A stretch of DNA of 6,813 nucleotides from SCUN01 sp046598935 (GTDB lineage: Bacteria; Acidobacteriota; Vicinamibacteria; Vicinamibacterales; SCN-69-37), in assembly GCA_046598935.1 (NCBI GenBank), contig JBKJHW010000138.1, forward strand, positions 1 through 6,813, written 5' to 3'. A program made the translations under genes and the position numbers. This document shows positions 6,158 through 6,813 of the stretch, piece after piece. How positions within the stretch are numbered: position 1 is the stretch's first letter; the number at the start of each line of letters is the position of its first letter. Below the pieces are notes generated by a model. The model had not been told where the DNA came from and did not search any database. It saw only the letters and a list, made by a program, of their open reading frames with translations.

Positions 6158-6813
6158 CGGCGTCCCCGGCTGCGCTCGGCCCGAAGATCCGTGAGCGCCG
6201 CGATGATGGCGTCGATGATGGCCGACGGAAGTGTCGGGCCCGACAACGCCGCCGCATCCTCAGTGTTTGAGAGGAAGCCGACGTTCACGAGGATCGCGGG
6301 CATGTTCGCGCCGGCCAGCAGCCGCAGCGGCGCGGTGTCCTGCGCGCGCTCGGCGAGCGGTACCTGGCGCTCGCGCAGGCGCTCGACGACGGACGCGGCC
6401 AACGCGTTCGATCGATCGAGGAACGGCAGCTGCGCGAGCTCCCAAGGCACGACATCGATCACGCGTGTGCCGCCGCCGGCGACCGGCACGGTGGCCGACG
6501 TGTCTGCGGCGGGGAGGCGGCGCTGGTAGCTGTTCGGCATCAGCGTCAACACCTGCGCGCCGCGCACCGACGAACGCGGCGCGGCGTCCGCGTGAAAGCT
6601 GATCAGCACGTCGGCCTGGCCGTTGTTGACGAGCGATGTGCGCCGATCGAGCGGCAGCGTCGAGTCGCCGTCGCGCGTGAGCATCACGCGGATGCCGAGC
6701 TCGGCGTCGATCGCGGCCTTGAGCTTCTCGGCGAACGCGAGCGTAATCTCTTTTTCGTTCACGCCTTGCTCGCTGCGGGCGCCCAGCTCTTCGCCGCCGT
6801 GGCCGGCGTCGAT
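6154..6813 (-). CDS. N-acetylmuramoyl-L-alanine amidase (Amidase_3), N-terminus beyond window, catalytic Glu replaced
   Basis: Only the last 219 residues are visible; the frame is open to the right edge, so the GTG at 6762 is an internal Val, not a start. Family members cut the bond between N-acetylmuramic acid and L-alanine in peptidoglycan, outside the cytoplasmic membrane. Zinc ligands are all present: IDAGHGG (His5 of the fragment), VNEKEITL (Glu20) and ISFHAD (His74). VMLTRDGD and LPLDRR also fit. After His74 there is an insert of about 80 residues (with RGAQVL, GGGTRVIDVVPWELAQ and LDRSNALA) of a kind I associate with Acidobacteriota amidases. The C-terminal motif is PAILVNVGFLSN, where the family normally has LVExGF: Asn177 (codon 6283-6285) replaces the catalytic Glu. 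First visible gene of an operon with the GerMN gene and rph. Family assignment is firm; hydrolytic activity is uncertain. Confidence 0.95.
   Translation of the reverse strand: MDAGHGGEELGARSEQGVNEKEITLAFAEKLKAAIDAELGIRVMLTRDGDSTLPLDRRTSLVNNGQADVLISFHADAAPRSSVRGAQVLTLMPNSYQRRLPAADTSATVPVAGGGTRVIDVVPWELAQLPFLDRSNALAASVVERLRERQVPLAERAQDTAPLRLLAGANMPAILVNVGFLSNTEDAAALSGPTLPSAIIDAIIAALTDLRAERSRGRR

Noticed and set aside
5900..6529. A 209-residue plus-strand open frame
   Set aside because: It crosses the amidase–GerMN junction on the opposite strand; both minus-strand genes have strong family motifs.

Overview
All seven well-supported genes in this window lie on the minus strand, so it reads right to left. 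The DNA is GC-rich throughout. The exported zinc metalloprotease-like protein, the insert seen in the cell-wall amidase, and the amidase–GerMN–rph gene order suggest Acidobacteriota, perhaps the Vicinamibacteria. This placement is inferred from protein style and gene order only; no rRNA or other marker is present.

Right block (4837-6813): a tight operon. It holds an N-acetylmuramoyl-L-alanine amidase (Amidase_3 type, 5' end beyond the window), a membrane-anchored GerMN-domain protein whose ATG overlaps the amidase stop, and RNase PH (rph) 7 nt further on. The amidase has the usual zinc ligands, but Asn stands where the family normally has its C-terminal catalytic Glu.

Middle block (2178-4698): after a 138-bp gap there is a compact three-gene cassette, each gene with its own signal peptide: a TPR-like protein, a Cys-containing coiled-coil protein of no recognised family, and a papain/C39-like cysteine peptidase. 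The first two genes overlap as ATGA. The last two appear to overlap as CTGA, which implies a CTG start for the peptidase. That start restores a clean signal peptide and a Shine-Dalgarno sequence. The cassette looks like a small exported system of unknown function and is the most novel part of the window.

Left block (1-2103): after a 74-bp gap containing a perfect TATAAT, a large exported DUF5118/DUF5117/DUF4953 zinc metalloprotease-like protein runs off the left edge. Its metzincin motif reads HGIGHALGLPHN instead of HExGHxLGxxHN, and its Met-turn reads SIMDD instead of SIMDY. It therefore looks like a catalytically altered or dead paralogue.

Most of the proteins are predicted to act in the cell envelope or periplasm (wall hydrolysis, proteolysis, protein-protein scaffolding). 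RNase PH is the only clear cytoplasmic enzyme. No tRNA, rRNA, CRISPR array or mobile element was seen.
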